Below are positions 15,751-24,776 of a DNA stretch of 60,717 bases, in pieces. Position 1 is the first letter of the stretch, and each line of letters begins with the position of its first letter. The translations under genes and the position numbers were made by a program. The notes under the pieces were generated by a model that worked only from the letters and a program-made list of their open reading frames with translations, was not told where the DNA came from and did not search any database. Source of the stretch: Acinetobacter lwoffii. Lineage in GTDB: Bacteria > Pseudomonadota > Gammaproteobacteria > Pseudomonadales > Moraxellaceae. The stretch covers positions 1 to 60,717 of the forward strand of contig NZ_DCLL01000039.1 of assembly GCF_002321025.1 (NCBI RefSeq), in the 5' to 3' direction.

Positions 15751-18141
15751 TTAATGGCTATAACTTCCACTGGCGATAATACGGGTTTCGCTCTCAAGAT
15801 CGCGTTCTATTTCTGTTTCACTTTCTTGTATGTAGCGACTCATATCATCCTGTTCAGCATCAGATGGCGCAGGTTCTGAATCAATATCATAAGGTTCCGT
15901 CGCATAGTGCGAGATGCCGCAGGCAGTCGCCTGATTTGGCAGGGCATGACGCGAAATCGGGATATACATGGCGCCTTCACAGCCTTGTGCAGACAACAAA
16001 CCCGTATGACGATCCAGCCAATGCCATTCGATTTCATTCGGCTGTGGCAAATTCACCGGTTTCTGGCGTAGCTGTTTCATGACATTGGTCCACACGGGCA
16101 GGGCACCTGAAGAACCGGTTAAGCCAGTGACTTTGTTGTCATCCAGACCGAGCCAAACCACGGTCATATAATTACCTGAGTATCCGGCAAACCATGAGTC
16201 ACGGCTGTCATTCGTAGTACCGGACTTACCAGCAAGATTCAGACTGCGTGGCAAGCTGTTATAGGCTGCACGACCTGTACCATTCGACATGACCTGTTGT
16301 AAGCCATAATTCAGGGCATAAGCTGAAGCCGGATCAATGGTCGGTTGTACACTCAGGCTATAACGATCCAGAGAGCGGCCGTTGGCATCCACCACAGAGC
16401 GAATCGCTTTGGTTGGATATTTAAAGCCGCCTGTAGCGAAGTTGCCATAAATGTTCATCACTTCCATCGGGGACATATCTACCGCACCCAAGTAAATCGA
16501 TGGATAAGATGGAATATCTGAGGTTACACCAAATTTTTTCAGATGATTAATAAAGGTGGACAGGCCAAATTCTTGTGCTAAACGCACAGTGGACAGGTTA
16601 TAAGATTGCGATAAGGCTTGTGACATTGGTATGACACCATGTCCGCGACCACTATAGTTTTTTGGTGTCCAGGTTTTGCCGTCACTCTTGATGCTGATTT
16701 CACTGTCTTCAATCGGGCTCGCCCAGTGATAACGGTTCGATTCCAGTGCACTCAAGTAGATCACAGGCTTTAACAGGGAACCGACTTGACGCTTGGCATC
16801 GACTGCACGGTTAAAGCCAGTAAAATCTTGAGTAGAACCCACCGCGGCCACCAGCTCACCATTTTCCGGATGCGATACCAATACTGCGCCCTGTAAATCT
16901 TTCAGGCGACCCGGATTGGATTTGCTTAAACGCGCCACAGTTTCTTTAAAGCTGTCCTGAATTCTGGTTTGGGCTAAAGGATCTAAAGTGGTGAAAATTC
17001 GCAGACCCTGATTGGTCAGATCGGTTTCCTGATAGTCTGTGCGTAATTGACGACGTACGATATCCAGAAAATCCGGGAAGCGGGCAGGGCCTAAAGTCGG
17101 TTTGGAAATGACATTTAACGGACGTGCGGTTTCTTTTTCATATTGTTCCTCAGTCAGATAGCCCATCACCAGCATATTATTCAGGACGATATCACGGCGT
17201 TTTTTCGCACTTTCAGGATTGCGCCATGGATTGTATAGACTCGGGCCTTGGACTAAACCCACCAAAAATGCTTGCTGGGAAATATTCAGTTCACGCAGTG
17301 GCAGGCCAAAATAAAACTGCGATGCCAGACCATAACCATTAATGGAGTAGTTACCATTCTGGCCGAGATTTACCTCATTCAGATAAGCTTCTAGAATTTC
17401 ATTCTTGTCATAATGCAATTCAATCAGCATCGCCATAAAGGCTTCATTCACTTTACGTTTTAAGGTGCGCTCAGGGGTTAAATAGAAATTTTTGACCAGC
17501 TGCTGGGTCAAGGTTGAGCCACCCTGACGTTTACCACCGGTAATATTGCTGACTACGGCACGTGCAATACCACGCGGTGAAACCCCATGATGCTCATAGA
17601 ACTTACGGTCTTCGGTCGCGATCAGCGCTTCGATCAAGGGCTTAGGCACTTTATTTAGCTTGATCAGCACACGGTCTTCGTTATGCTGCGGATAAATCCC
17701 ACCAATTAATAAAGGTTCTAAACGCGCAATCCCGCTTGAAGACGGTTTGGTTGCGCTGACTTCTGCAATCTGTTCACCGCTGAAACTGACTTTCAATATT
17801 TGTTCCGGTTCAACCCGGTCACCAAAATCAAAGCCGCGTGTATGCACATACAGGGTATTACCCGTGGTGAAAAAGTTGCCTGATTTAGTATAACTATCCG
17901 AATTTTTATAACCGAGTAATTTTAATTCTTGTTGGAAATCCTGCAGGCTGACTGGGGCATTCACGTACACTTCCATCGGACGTGCGAAGACCTTGGCCGG
18001 AATATCCCAGCGCTGACCTTCAAACTTGTCGCGTACAATATTGTCTAATCTAATCAAATAGATACTAAATGCTACAAAGATAGAAATGACAATAATAGAA
18101 AAAATTAAGGCAAGAAACCCCATGCCACGTTCAGATTTCAT
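15751..18141 (-). CDS. mrcB: Penicillin-binding protein 1B, bifunctional glycosyltransferase/transpeptidase
   Basis: This 796-residue class A PBP polymerises and cross-links peptidoglycan in the periplasm. It has one N-terminal membrane anchor (residues 8-29), a UB2H-like segment, and a GT51 domain with the catalytic Glu in IATEDRKFYEHHG and the GGSTLTQQLVKN motif. The transpeptidase domain has SLLK (SxxK nucleophile), SYN (SxN) and KSGT (KTG motif). It is followed at once by a TPR lipoprotein gene likely to encode its activator. ATG 18141 is the natural start. Confidence 0.93.
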   Translation of the reverse strand: MKSERGMGFLALIFSIIVISIFVAFSIYLIRLDNIVRDKFEGQRWDIPAKVFARPMEVYVNAPVSLQDFQQELKLLGYKNSDSYTKSGNFFTTGNTLYVHTRGFDFGDRVEPEQILKVSFSGEQIAEVSATKPSSSGIARLEPLLIGGIYPQHNEDRVLIKLNKVPKPLIEALIATEDRKFYEHHGVSPRGIARAVVSNITGGKRQGGSTLTQQLVKNFYLTPERTLKRKVNEAFMAMLIELHYDKNEILEAYLNEVNLGQNGNYSINGYGLASQFYFGLPLRELNISQQAFLVGLVQGPSLYNPWRNPESAKKRRDIVLNNMLVMGYLTEEQYEKETARPLNVISKPTLGPARFPDFLDIVRRQLRTDYQETDLTNQGLRIFTTLDPLAQTRIQDSFKETVARLSKSNPGRLKDLQGAVLVSHPENGELVAAVGSTQDFTGFNRAVDAKRQVGSLLKPVIYLSALESNRYHWASPIEDSEISIKSDGKTWTPKNYSGRGHGVIPMSQALSQSYNLSTVRLAQEFGLSTFINHLKKFGVTSDIPSYPSIYLGAVDMSPMEVMNIYGNFATGGFKYPTKAIRSVVDANGRSLDRYSLSVQPTIDPASAYALNYGLQQVMSNGTGRAAYNSLPRSLNLAGKSGTTNDSRDSWFAGYSGNYMTVVWLGLDDNKVTGLTGSSGALPVWTNVMKQLRQKPVNLPQPNEIEWHWLDRHTGLLSAQGCEGAMYIPISRHALPNQATACGISHYATEPYDIDSEPAPSDAEQDDMSRYIQESETEIERDLESETRIIASGSYSH

Positions 18142-18368
18142 AAATACTTATAAGATCCTGTGAAATTGTGCTAATCATGCGAAGCTTTTCATTATTTTGC
18201 AATATTTAATCAAGAAATGCGCTTAAAATTAAAATGAAACCCCACAATTTCTCCTTAATTCGAATATATTTCAAATAATTTCCTACCTATGAAGCACTGT
18301 TATAAATTGTCATCCAGGTATAGCTTAATGTTATGATAAGCAGGATTCGTAGCGGAGCGACGACACTG

Positions 18369-19271
18369 GTGCAAATTTCCCATAAGACCTTTCGAAATAT
18401 CGGGTTAATAGGACGTCCTGATAAATCGTCGGTGGTTGAAACCTTATGCCTTATTCACGATCATCTTCTCAATTTAGGCCTACACCCAGTTTTTGATGCA
18501 GCGACAGCTGAACTTGTTCCCTATCAAAATACCCAAACCGTCAGTCGTGCCTTATTGGGTGAGGTGGTGGATCTGGTGATTGTCGTGGGCGGTGACGGCT
18601 CGCTATTACATGCAGCACGCGCCTTGGTCAAGTACAATACCCCGGTGATCGGGGTTAACCGTGGTCGTCTGGGGTTTTTAACGGATATCAAGCCGACTGA
18701 AGTGATATTCAAGCTGGATCAGGTATTAAAGGGTGACTTTCAGACTGAGCGACGCTTTTTACTCGAAGTCGAAATTCGCTCCAAAGGTGAAGTGATTTAC
18801 GATGCCATTGCTCTAAATGATGTGGTGCTACATTCAGGGAAATCGGTACATATGATCGATTTTGAACTGAATATTGATGGACAATATGTCTATCGTCAGC
18901 ACAGCGATGGCCTGATAGTCTCTACGCCGACTGGTTCTACGGCTTATGCGCTTTCTGGTGGTGGCCCGATTGTACATCCAAGTATGGATGCGATTGCCTT
19001 GGTACCGATGCATCCGCATACCTTGTCTTCACGCCCGATTGTGGTCGGTGGACATAGTGAAATTAAATTACTGATTCGTGAAAATCGCGTACTGCCGATG
19101 GTTAGTGCGGATGGACAACACAGTGTGTCTTTGAATGTGGGCGATAGCGTCCATATTCGCAAGCATCCCTTTAAACTGAATCTTCTGCATCCACCGGGTT
19201 ATGACTTTTATAATGCCTGTCGAACCAAACTGGGGTGGAATCAGGACTTTGATTATTTTAAGCAGGATTAA
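18369..19271 (+). CDS. nadK: NAD kinase
   Basis: The cytoplasmic enzyme phosphorylates NAD+ to NADP+ with ATP. The sequence has the NAD kinase motifs: VVGGDGSLL (GGDG), VIGVNRGRLGFLTD, NDVVLHSGK, and SDGLIVSTPTGSTAYALSGGGPI. I prefer GTG 18369 (VQISHKTFRNIGLIGRP), with GGAG 11 nt upstream, because it gives 300 residues and matches the usual N-terminus. An ATG at 18333 adds 12 residues but lacks a ribosome-binding site. It is followed 3 nt later by yeaC. Confidence 0.92.
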   Translation: MQISHKTFRNIGLIGRPDKSSVVETLCLIHDHLLNLGLHPVFDAATAELVPYQNTQTVSRALLGEVVDLVIVVGGDGSLLHAARALVKYNTPVIGVNRGRLGFLTDIKPTEVIFKLDQVLKGDFQTERRFLLEVEIRSKGEVIYDAIALNDVVLHSGKSVHMIDFELNIDGQYVYRQHSDGLIVSTPTGSTAYALSGGGPIVHPSMDAIALVPMHPHTLSSRPIVVGGHSEIKLLIRENRVLPMVSADGQHSVSLNVGDSVHIRKHPFKLNLLHPPGYDFYNACRTKLGWNQDFDYFKQD

Positions 19272-19274
19272 ATC

Positions 19275-19547
19275 ATGAATATTGAACAAATGCTTGCCGT
19301 ACTCAATCCTGAGATTGTTGAACGTCTAAGAACAGCAGTCGAAATTGGAAAGTGGCCAAACGGTGTAGCCTTGACACCAGAACAGCGTCAGACCTGTATG
19401 CAGGCAGTGTATGCCTGGGAAATGAAAAACCTGCCTGAAAATGAGCGCAGCGGTTATATCGATCGCGGTACTAAAGAAGAGGGTGAGGAATGTGATGATG
19501 ATCATCACAAGAATGAACCGGAATTCAAGCCAATTCGTTTTGTCTAA
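19275..19547 (+). CDS. yeaC: DUF1315 (YeaC-like) protein
   Basis: This small acidic 90-residue protein belongs to the DUF1315/YeaC family. Typical stretches are MLAVLNPEIVERLRTAVEIGKWPNG, then LTPEQRQTCMQAVYAWE and RSGYIDRG. Its function is unknown. It starts 3 nt after nadK and ends before a strong terminator, so the two genes form an operon. The C-terminus has a Cys/Asp/His cluster (ECDDDHH) that could bind metal. Confidence 0.85.
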   Translation: MNIEQMLAVLNPEIVERLRTAVEIGKWPNGVALTPEQRQTCMQAVYAWEMKNLPENERSGYIDRGTKEEGEECDDDHHKNEPEFKPIRFV

Positions 19548-19578
19548 GCACTGAGGTCGAGTCAGTCGAAAGATATTT

Positions 19579-19617
19579 AAAAAAGCATTGTTCAATGAAG
19601 GAACAATGCTTTTTTTC
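19579..19617. terminator. Bidirectional terminator between yeaC and ybiB
   Basis: AAGCATTGTTC (19583-19593) pairs perfectly with GAACAATGCTT (19601-19611). An A-run lies before it and seven T residues follow. Confidence 0.9.
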
Positions 19618-19632
19618 TACACATTTCAAAGT

Positions 19633-20634
19633 TTAAACGGTGTGACGATTCACCCATAATTCTTTGGCTTTTTGCATCGCAACTTCATAGCTTTTACATG
19701 CACCCATGCTATACAACGCAATGCCCATGGTTTCCGTAACCGCAATCTCGCCATATTCATGGCTTTGCTGACCATCCCATACTGCTTTAAATAAGGCCAG
19801 ATCCAGTTCTTCCTCAACCGGACTACGATTGTCAGTCAGTTTCGGTAGTTCATATTCGTACAGTTCGCCATCTTTAATACCGCAGATCAAAGTTTTGGCA
19901 TCCGGATTACGCTCAAATTCGCCCCCTTCACCTTTAATCACCGCACTATTTTTATAACCTAAGCGGAAAGCCGCCTGTTGGTGCGAACCCCGATACGCCG
20001 GATGGAAAATTGCTTGCAGCGTTGCTTTGGCATTAAACGGGTTAATTAAACGAGCCAGCGTATGAATCGGGGAGCGCAGTCCCATTACATTTCGTAGGCC
20101 AATCAGATCTGCCAGAATCGGAGAAATTACCTCTAACGGGATATAGGCAAAATGTCGTTGCTGTAATTGCTGCTCCACTTCATCATCATTTTGACAGATT
20201 GGATAGCCTAAGCAAGTTAACACTTGTTCGGTATAAACCCGGTTCATGGTATGACCAGCGGCACCATGCATCACAATAGTATAACCATGCTTGGCCAACG
20301 TCAGTGCTGCCAGAATAAACCATGGATAATGCTTGCGCTTGCCTGCATAAGAGGACCAGTCCAGATCGACATCCAGCTGCTTAAAGTCAAGCTGGTCGCG
20401 TGTGGCCTGAACAAAACCGGCTAACTCATCTACAGACTCTTCTTTGACCCGCAATAACATCAAGAACGCCCCTAGCTGCACATCGAGCACTTCATCTTTC
20501 AGAATCATGCTAAAGGCTTGATAGGCTTCATCATAGCTGAGGGAGCGGGCGCCATTTTTTCCTTTCCCCACGATGCGTACATATTGGGCAAAGGGATGTT
20601 CGAAATCTTTATAAATATTTCTTTTGGTATTCAT
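19633..20634 (-). CDS. ybiB: YbiB/TrpD2-family glycosyltransferase-like protein
   Basis: This 333-residue protein belongs to the YbiB branch of the anthranilate phosphoribosyltransferase fold. The N-terminal helical domain (YDEAYQAFSMILKDEVLDVQLGAFLMLLR) and the motif HGAAGHTMNRVYTEQVL are visible. YbiB proteins bind nucleic acid rather than acting in tryptophan synthesis, so this is not TrpD: no trp genes lie near and the usual PRPP-binding GTGGD motif is absent. It appears monocistronic. Confidence 0.83.
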   Translation of the reverse strand: MNTKRNIYKDFEHPFAQYVRIVGKGKNGARSLSYDEAYQAFSMILKDEVLDVQLGAFLMLLRVKEESVDELAGFVQATRDQLDFKQLDVDLDWSSYAGKRKHYPWFILAALTLAKHGYTIVMHGAAGHTMNRVYTEQVLTCLGYPICQNDDEVEQQLQQRHFAYIPLEVISPILADLIGLRNVMGLRSPIHTLARLINPFNAKATLQAIFHPAYRGSHQQAAFRLGYKNSAVIKGEGGEFERNPDAKTLICGIKDGELYEYELPKLTDNRSPVEEELDLALFKAVWDGQQSHEYGEIAVTETMGIALYSMGACKSYEVAMQKAKELWVNRHTV

Positions 20635-21041
20635 AACTTATACAGCTTGCAGCAAATATTGGGGTCAATGAGGAGGGTCTAAAATTAACAAAGCTTTCAG
20701 TATACGGAAAACAGGCATTTAAATCTGATTATCGACTAATGTCTAATTCAATGCGAGCAAAAAGCAGGCAATTGCATAAGACTTTATGCACATTTAATGG
20801 GATTTTTCAGTAAAATTCAGATAATTTTTAGAGTTTGTTTAAGTTTTCTTAATCTCTTTCTCCCATTTAATACTTTGGTCTGATGCTGCGCGTCAGATTG
20901 AATGCGTGGCTGATTTTCATTTTGAACATTCTCTTGAGCCTATTGAGATTTGATCCAGTTCATCTTCAGAGCAGATGAACAGATCAGTGCATTTCTCAAA
21001 ATGGTCTTTTTATTTTCAGATATCGTTCAAGTAGATTTATT
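20635..21041. promoter_or_regulatory. 407-bp divergent promoter region of ybiB and dctA
   Basis: No gene is visible. The right half contains a strong inverted repeat at 20952-20985, with further AT-rich sequence up to the dctA start. The dctA ATG has no clear ribosome-binding site, so its translation start may be controlled or weak. Confidence 0.5.
20952..20985. promoter_or_regulatory. Inverted repeat upstream of dctA
   Basis: GTTCATCT (20958-20965) and AGATGAAC (20973-20980) form a perfect 8-bp stem with a 7-nt loop. An outer GATC/GATC pair (20952-20955 and 20982-20985) extends it. It ends 56 bp before the dctA start and could be an operator or a leader hairpin. Confidence 0.5.
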
Positions 21042-22385
21042 ATGGCGAAAAAACCGATTTATAAGTCACTGTATTTTCAGGTGATTGTGGCTATTATTGC
21101 AGGTATTCTGGTCGGGCATTTCTCGCCGAGTGGTACGCAAATTATCAATGGTGTAGAACAGTATGTTCCTGGCTTGGGTGAACAGCTTAAACCGCTGGGT
21201 GATGCATTTATCCGCCTGATCAAAATGATCATCGCACCGGTGATTTTCTGTACCGTGGTCAGCGGTATTGCGGGTATGGAAAGCATGAAATCAGTGGGTA
21301 AAACTGGTGGTGTTGCTTTACTTTACTTCGAAATCGTCTCCACGATTGCGTTGGTCATCGGTCTGGTCGTGATTAACGTTGTGAAGCCTGGTGTGGGCAT
21401 GAACGTTGATCCTGCTTCACTGGATACCAGTGGCATCAGTAAATATGTCACTTCAGGTGAGTCACAATCGACCATCGATTTCCTGATGAACATTATTCCA
21501 AATACGGTTGTGGGTGCATTTGCGGAAGGCGAAATCCTGCAGGTTCTATTGTTCGCGATCATTTTTGGTTTTGCACTGCATAAGCTCGGTGATCAAGGCA
21601 AGCCAGTCCTGAAACTCATCGACCAGATTTCACATGTGTTCTTCAACATCGTGAATATGATCATGAAACTTGCTCCAATTGGTGCATTTGGTGCGATGGC
21701 ATTTACAATTGGTAAATATGGTATTGGTTCTCTTGCTCAGCTGGCACAGTTGATCATCTGTTTCTATATCACCTGCGTACTGTTTATTTTCATCGTATTA
21801 GGCTCAATTGCGCGTTTTGCTGGTTTCAGCATCATGAAGATGATCCGCCTGATTCGCGAAGAACTTCTGATTGTACTGGGGACGTCTTCTTCAGAGTCAG
21901 TACTGCCACGTATGTTGAAGAAACTGGAACTTGCCGGTGCTGAAAAATCAGTGGTAGGTCTGGTAATTCCAACTGGTTATTCATTTAACCTCGATGGTAC
22001 GTCGATTTACTTGACGATGGCTGCGATCTTCATTGCACAAGCAACCAATACGCAACTTGATTTATCTCATCAGATTACGCTGCTTCTGGTACTCCTGATC
22101 TCATCTAAGGGTGCGGCAGGTGTGACTGGTTCAGGCTTTATTGTGATGGCGGCAACCTTGGCTGCTGTAGGTAATATTCCTGTTGCAGGTCTGGCATTGA
22201 TTCTCGGTATCGACCGTTTCATGTCTGAAGCACGTGCCTTGACCAATCTGGTCGGTAACTCTTTGGCGACTTTAGTGGTTGCGAAATGGGTGGGCCAGTT
22301 AGATATGGACAAGCTGAACTACGCTTTAGCGAATCCTGCAGAAATTGATGAAAAAATGGCGCAAGAAGGCAATAACGCTCACTAA
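21042..22385 (+). CDS. dctA: C4-dicarboxylate:cation symporter DctA
   Basis: This inner-membrane carrier imports succinate, fumarate, malate and related acids with cations. The 447-residue protein has the SLC1 fold and is very close to E. coli DctA: SLYFQVIVAIIAGILVGHF, IAPVIFCTVVSGIAGMESM, then GTSSSESVLPRML (hairpin loop), PTGYSFNLDGTSIYLTMA and ILGIDRFMSEARALTNLVGN. It has about 19 extra residues near position 30 (TQIINGVEQYVPG). It is monocistronic with a terminator. The glutamate transporter GltP is less likely because of these DctA-specific runs. Confidence 0.9.
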   Translation: MAKKPIYKSLYFQVIVAIIAGILVGHFSPSGTQIINGVEQYVPGLGEQLKPLGDAFIRLIKMIIAPVIFCTVVSGIAGMESMKSVGKTGGVALLYFEIVSTIALVIGLVVINVVKPGVGMNVDPASLDTSGISKYVTSGESQSTIDFLMNIIPNTVVGAFAEGEILQVLLFAIIFGFALHKLGDQGKPVLKLIDQISHVFFNIVNMIMKLAPIGAFGAMAFTIGKYGIGSLAQLAQLIICFYITCVLFIFIVLGSIARFAGFSIMKMIRLIREELLIVLGTSSSESVLPRMLKKLELAGAEKSVVGLVIPTGYSFNLDGTSIYLTMAAIFIAQATNTQLDLSHQITLLLVLLISSKGAAGVTGSGFIVMAATLAAVGNIPVAGLALILGIDRFMSEARALTNLVGNSLATLVVAKWVGQLDMDKLNYALANPAEIDEKMAQEGNNAH

Positions 22386-22410
22386 GTTTGAGTCTGTTTT
22401 TCGTGTCTAA

Positions 22411-22436
22411 AAGGGAAGCTTCGGCTTCCTTTTTTA
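22411..22436 (+). terminator. Terminator of dctA
   Basis: GGAAGC, a TTCG tetraloop and GCTTCC at 22414-22429, flanked by A and T runs, make a very stable UUCG-capped hairpin. Confidence 0.87.
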
Positions 22437-22543
22437 TTGACTGTGAAGTTAGTAAAAAGATGAATGCCGGCACATGACAGGAAGCATGAAAGTCGCTAGT
22501 CTGTGAAAAGGAAACTAAAATGATAAACAACAAGGACAATAGA

Positions 22544-23686
22544 ATGCTTGCTTACGATGCCGATCTAGAATTATTCCGCGATAATTTTAAACGCTTTATG
22601 AACGAACATGTTGCGCCGTACTATGACCAGTGGGAACGTGAAGGTCTGATGCCGCGTTCAGTCTGGAATGCACTCGGTGAAAATGGCTTCTTGTGTGTCG
22701 ATGTTCCGGAAGAATATGGTGGCTATGGGGTGCCGACCGATTATTCATTGATGTTGATCGAAGAATCTGCACGTGCCGGATACAGTGCCATTGCCACAGG
22801 TCTGTCTTGTCATTCCGATATTGCAGCACCGTATATCCTGCATATCGGTACCGAAGAACAGAAAAAATACTGGTTACCAAAAATGGTGACCGGTGAAGTG
22901 GTCGGTGCGATCGGTATGACCGAGCCAGGCGCAGGTTCAGATTTACAAGCCATGCGCACCAGCGCTATCTTGCAGGATGAATATTATCTGTTAAATGGCT
23001 CAAAAACCTTTATTTCCAATGGTCAGCATGCGGATTTGGTGGTACTTGCCGTCAAAACTGATCCGCAAGCTCGCGCCAAAGGCGTTTCGTTGCTGCTGGT
23101 TGATACTCATCTGGAAGGCTTCAAAAAAGGCACCAATCTGGACAAGATTGGTCTGCATGCTCAGGATACTTCGGAGCTGTTCTTCGACAATGTCAAAGTG
23201 CCAAAGGAGCAATTGCTGGGTCAGCTTGGACAGGGATTTGCTTACCTGATGCAGGAATTGCCACGTGAGCGTACCGCCATCGCCGCAACCGCTCTAGGCG
23301 CCATTCGTGGATCTATTGATGTGACCACACAATATGTGAAAGAGCGTCAGGCTTTTGGTCAGGCGATCGGTCAATTTCAGAATACTCGTTTTGTTTTGGC
23401 ACAAGCGAAAATTGATGAATTGGCGACCGCAGCTTTTTATAACCAGAATCTTGAGCTTTATATGCAAGGGAAGCTGGATGTAGAAACTGCAGCGGCATTG
23501 AAAAGTTTTTCTACCGATATGCAGATGAAAATCGCGGACAATCTCCTGCAATTATTTGGTGGTTATGGCTATATGACTGAATATCCAATTTCACGTTTCT
23601 TCGTTGATGCGCGGATCCAGCGGATTTATGGGGGTACCAATGAAATTATGAAAGAGATTGTGGCTCGCGGGCTGTTAGGACGTTAA
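22544..23686 (+). CDS. Acyl-CoA dehydrogenase
   Basis: This FAD flavoenzyme carries out alpha,beta-dehydrogenation of acyl-CoA thioesters. The 380-residue protein has the family signatures GAIGMTEPGAGSDLQAMRT and QLFGGYGYMTEYPISRFFVDARIQRIYGGTNEIMKEIVAR, and the C-terminal flavin segment. The position before GYGY/EYPI fits long-chain or isovaleryl-type enzymes, with the catalytic base unresolved. Two starts each have a ribosome-binding site: ATG 22520 (AGGAAA) and ATG 22544 (AGGA). The second gives the usual family length. It is monocistronic, so the substrate cannot be inferred from neighbours. Confidence 0.88.
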   Translation: MLAYDADLELFRDNFKRFMNEHVAPYYDQWEREGLMPRSVWNALGENGFLCVDVPEEYGGYGVPTDYSLMLIEESARAGYSAIATGLSCHSDIAAPYILHIGTEEQKKYWLPKMVTGEVVGAIGMTEPGAGSDLQAMRTSAILQDEYYLLNGSKTFISNGQHADLVVLAVKTDPQARAKGVSLLLVDTHLEGFKKGTNLDKIGLHAQDTSELFFDNVKVPKEQLLGQLGQGFAYLMQELPRERTAIAATALGAIRGSIDVTTQYVKERQAFGQAIGQFQNTRFVLAQAKIDELATAAFYNQNLELYMQGKLDVETAAALKSFSTDMQMKIADNLLQLFGGYGYMTEYPISRFFVDARIQRIYGGTNEIMKEIVARGLLGR

Positions 23687-23697
23687 TAGCTCAACCA

Positions 23698-23727
23698 TAA
23701 AAAAGAGTCCTGAAGGACTCTTTTTTG
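23698..23727 (+). terminator. Terminator of the acyl-CoA dehydrogenase gene
   Basis: AAAAGAGTCC (23701-23710), a TGAA loop and GGACTCTTTT (23715-23724), followed by T residues. Confidence 0.9.
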
Positions 23728-23769
23728 TAGGAGAGAGCATAGCCAAGATGGGAAATATTTTTTAAGACT

Positions 23770-24288
23770 TTATGATTTTAAAACATCCAAACATTCATGA
23801 ATAAAAATGGGTAAATCATTGGGTAGACGAGATGAAATCAACTGATTATTGTCATTCACCAGTTCTGCATCATAATACGTTCCACCGGCACGTTGTACGC
23901 GACTGGCATGCGCGCGAATACTGGTAATAATTCGATTTTTTAGCACATCTGCTTCGCAGAGTAATAATGATGCATCACATAAACTAAAGATGGTTTTCTT
24001 GGCTTGATTAAAAGCCTGAATAAACTGCAGCACCCGGAGATCGGTAGATAAGGAAACTGCAGATTCACCGCCAGGAATCAGCAAGGCATCAAAATCATCA
24101 ATACTGATTTGTTCGATGCCCCGGTCAATCGTCACTGCAGAACAGCCATGCAAACCATAGACCACGTTTCCTGCATTAAACTCAATATTACAGATGCTAT
24201 GCTTTGCTTCAAGCAAGGCTGCAACGGGTTCAAGATATTCCTGATCTTCAAAATTATTCGTCAAAAGTACAGCTATTCTTTTTGGCAT
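23770..24288 (-). CDS. DJ-1/PfpI-family protein with altered nucleophile motif
   Basis: This 172-residue class I glutamine-amidotransferase-like protein fits the PfpI/YhbO line. The family Glu is in NNFEDQEYLEPV and the nucleophile-elbow Cys104 is in FSLCDASLLL. Members act as glyoxalases, deglycases or chaperones in carbonyl or oxidative stress. The usual Cys-His-Gly-Pro is replaced here by Cys-Asp-Ala-Ser, which removes the His that normally follows the nucleophile and may alter or abolish activity. ATG 24288 is preferred to GTG 24297. Transcription is convergent with the acyl-CoA dehydrogenase gene. Confidence 0.83.
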   Translation of the reverse strand: MPKRIAVLLTNNFEDQEYLEPVAALLEAKHSICNIEFNAGNVVYGLHGCSAVTIDRGIEQISIDDFDALLIPGGESAVSLSTDLRVLQFIQAFNQAKKTIFSLCDASLLLCEADVLKNRIITSIRAHASRVQRAGGTYYDAELVNDNNQLISSRLPNDLPIFIHECLDVLKS

Positions 24289-24776
24289 GACTGACACCCA
24301 AACGCTTGTTTTAAATTTAGACTATCTGTGATTGGTTAAAAAATCGTCTCTGCTTTGTAAGTGAGTAGTGATTTAATGTAAAAAATAAGTGAAATCAAAG
24401 AGAAGTCGCTAAAAATGGGATTGTAGAGTGTGCATTTTATTGTGAAATCTATCTTAGATATGAATGGTTCAAAAATGACGTTTGAAAAGCAATTATTTTA
24501 ATTTTCTTATGTTTAAAACCGCTATATAGATTAAGAAATAGTGATATTTCATCTTCCTTAAAATCAGTTAATATGGACAGGCAAAGTTTACAATTTAATA
24601 ATGTAAATCAAGCAGAAAAGCTGAAGTAAATGTTACCAGATATGACTAAAAGCGATAAACGGTTAAAATCAACTGTATGTTTTTAAGACTTAGTCTACCA
24701 ATGCCATATTGCGTAACATTTGAAAGCTCACTATTGTTATACTGAACAGATAAGGTTTATGAAGGGCGACAGAACA
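24289..24776. promoter_or_regulatory. 488-bp AT-rich divergent promoter region of the DJ-1 gene and pheA
   Basis: No convincing gene is present. An inverted repeat TTTACA-N9-TGTAAA lies at 24587-24607, and the pheA promoter lies near 24735. A reading frame at 24629 has only 18 codons and is not Phe-rich. Confidence 0.5.
24735..24743 (+). promoter_or_regulatory. Probable pheA extended -10 promoter
   Basis: TGTTATACT fits an extended -10 element (TG-N-TATACT, 24735-24743). No good -35 lies 16-18 bp upstream. Transcription starting near 24750 would leave a leader of about 27 nt before ATG 24777, which rules out long upstream start codons. Confidence 0.5.

Noticed and set aside
24587..24607. TTTACA-N9-TGTAAA upstream of pheA as a TyrR box
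   Set aside because: TyrR boxes are TGTAAA-N6-TTTACA. Here the half-sites are in the reverse order and the spacer is 9 bp.
24629..24685. 18-codon frame before pheA as a phenylalanine leader peptide
   Set aside because: It has a single Phe codon, no terminator/antiterminator pair follows, and the likely pheA promoter is downstream of it.
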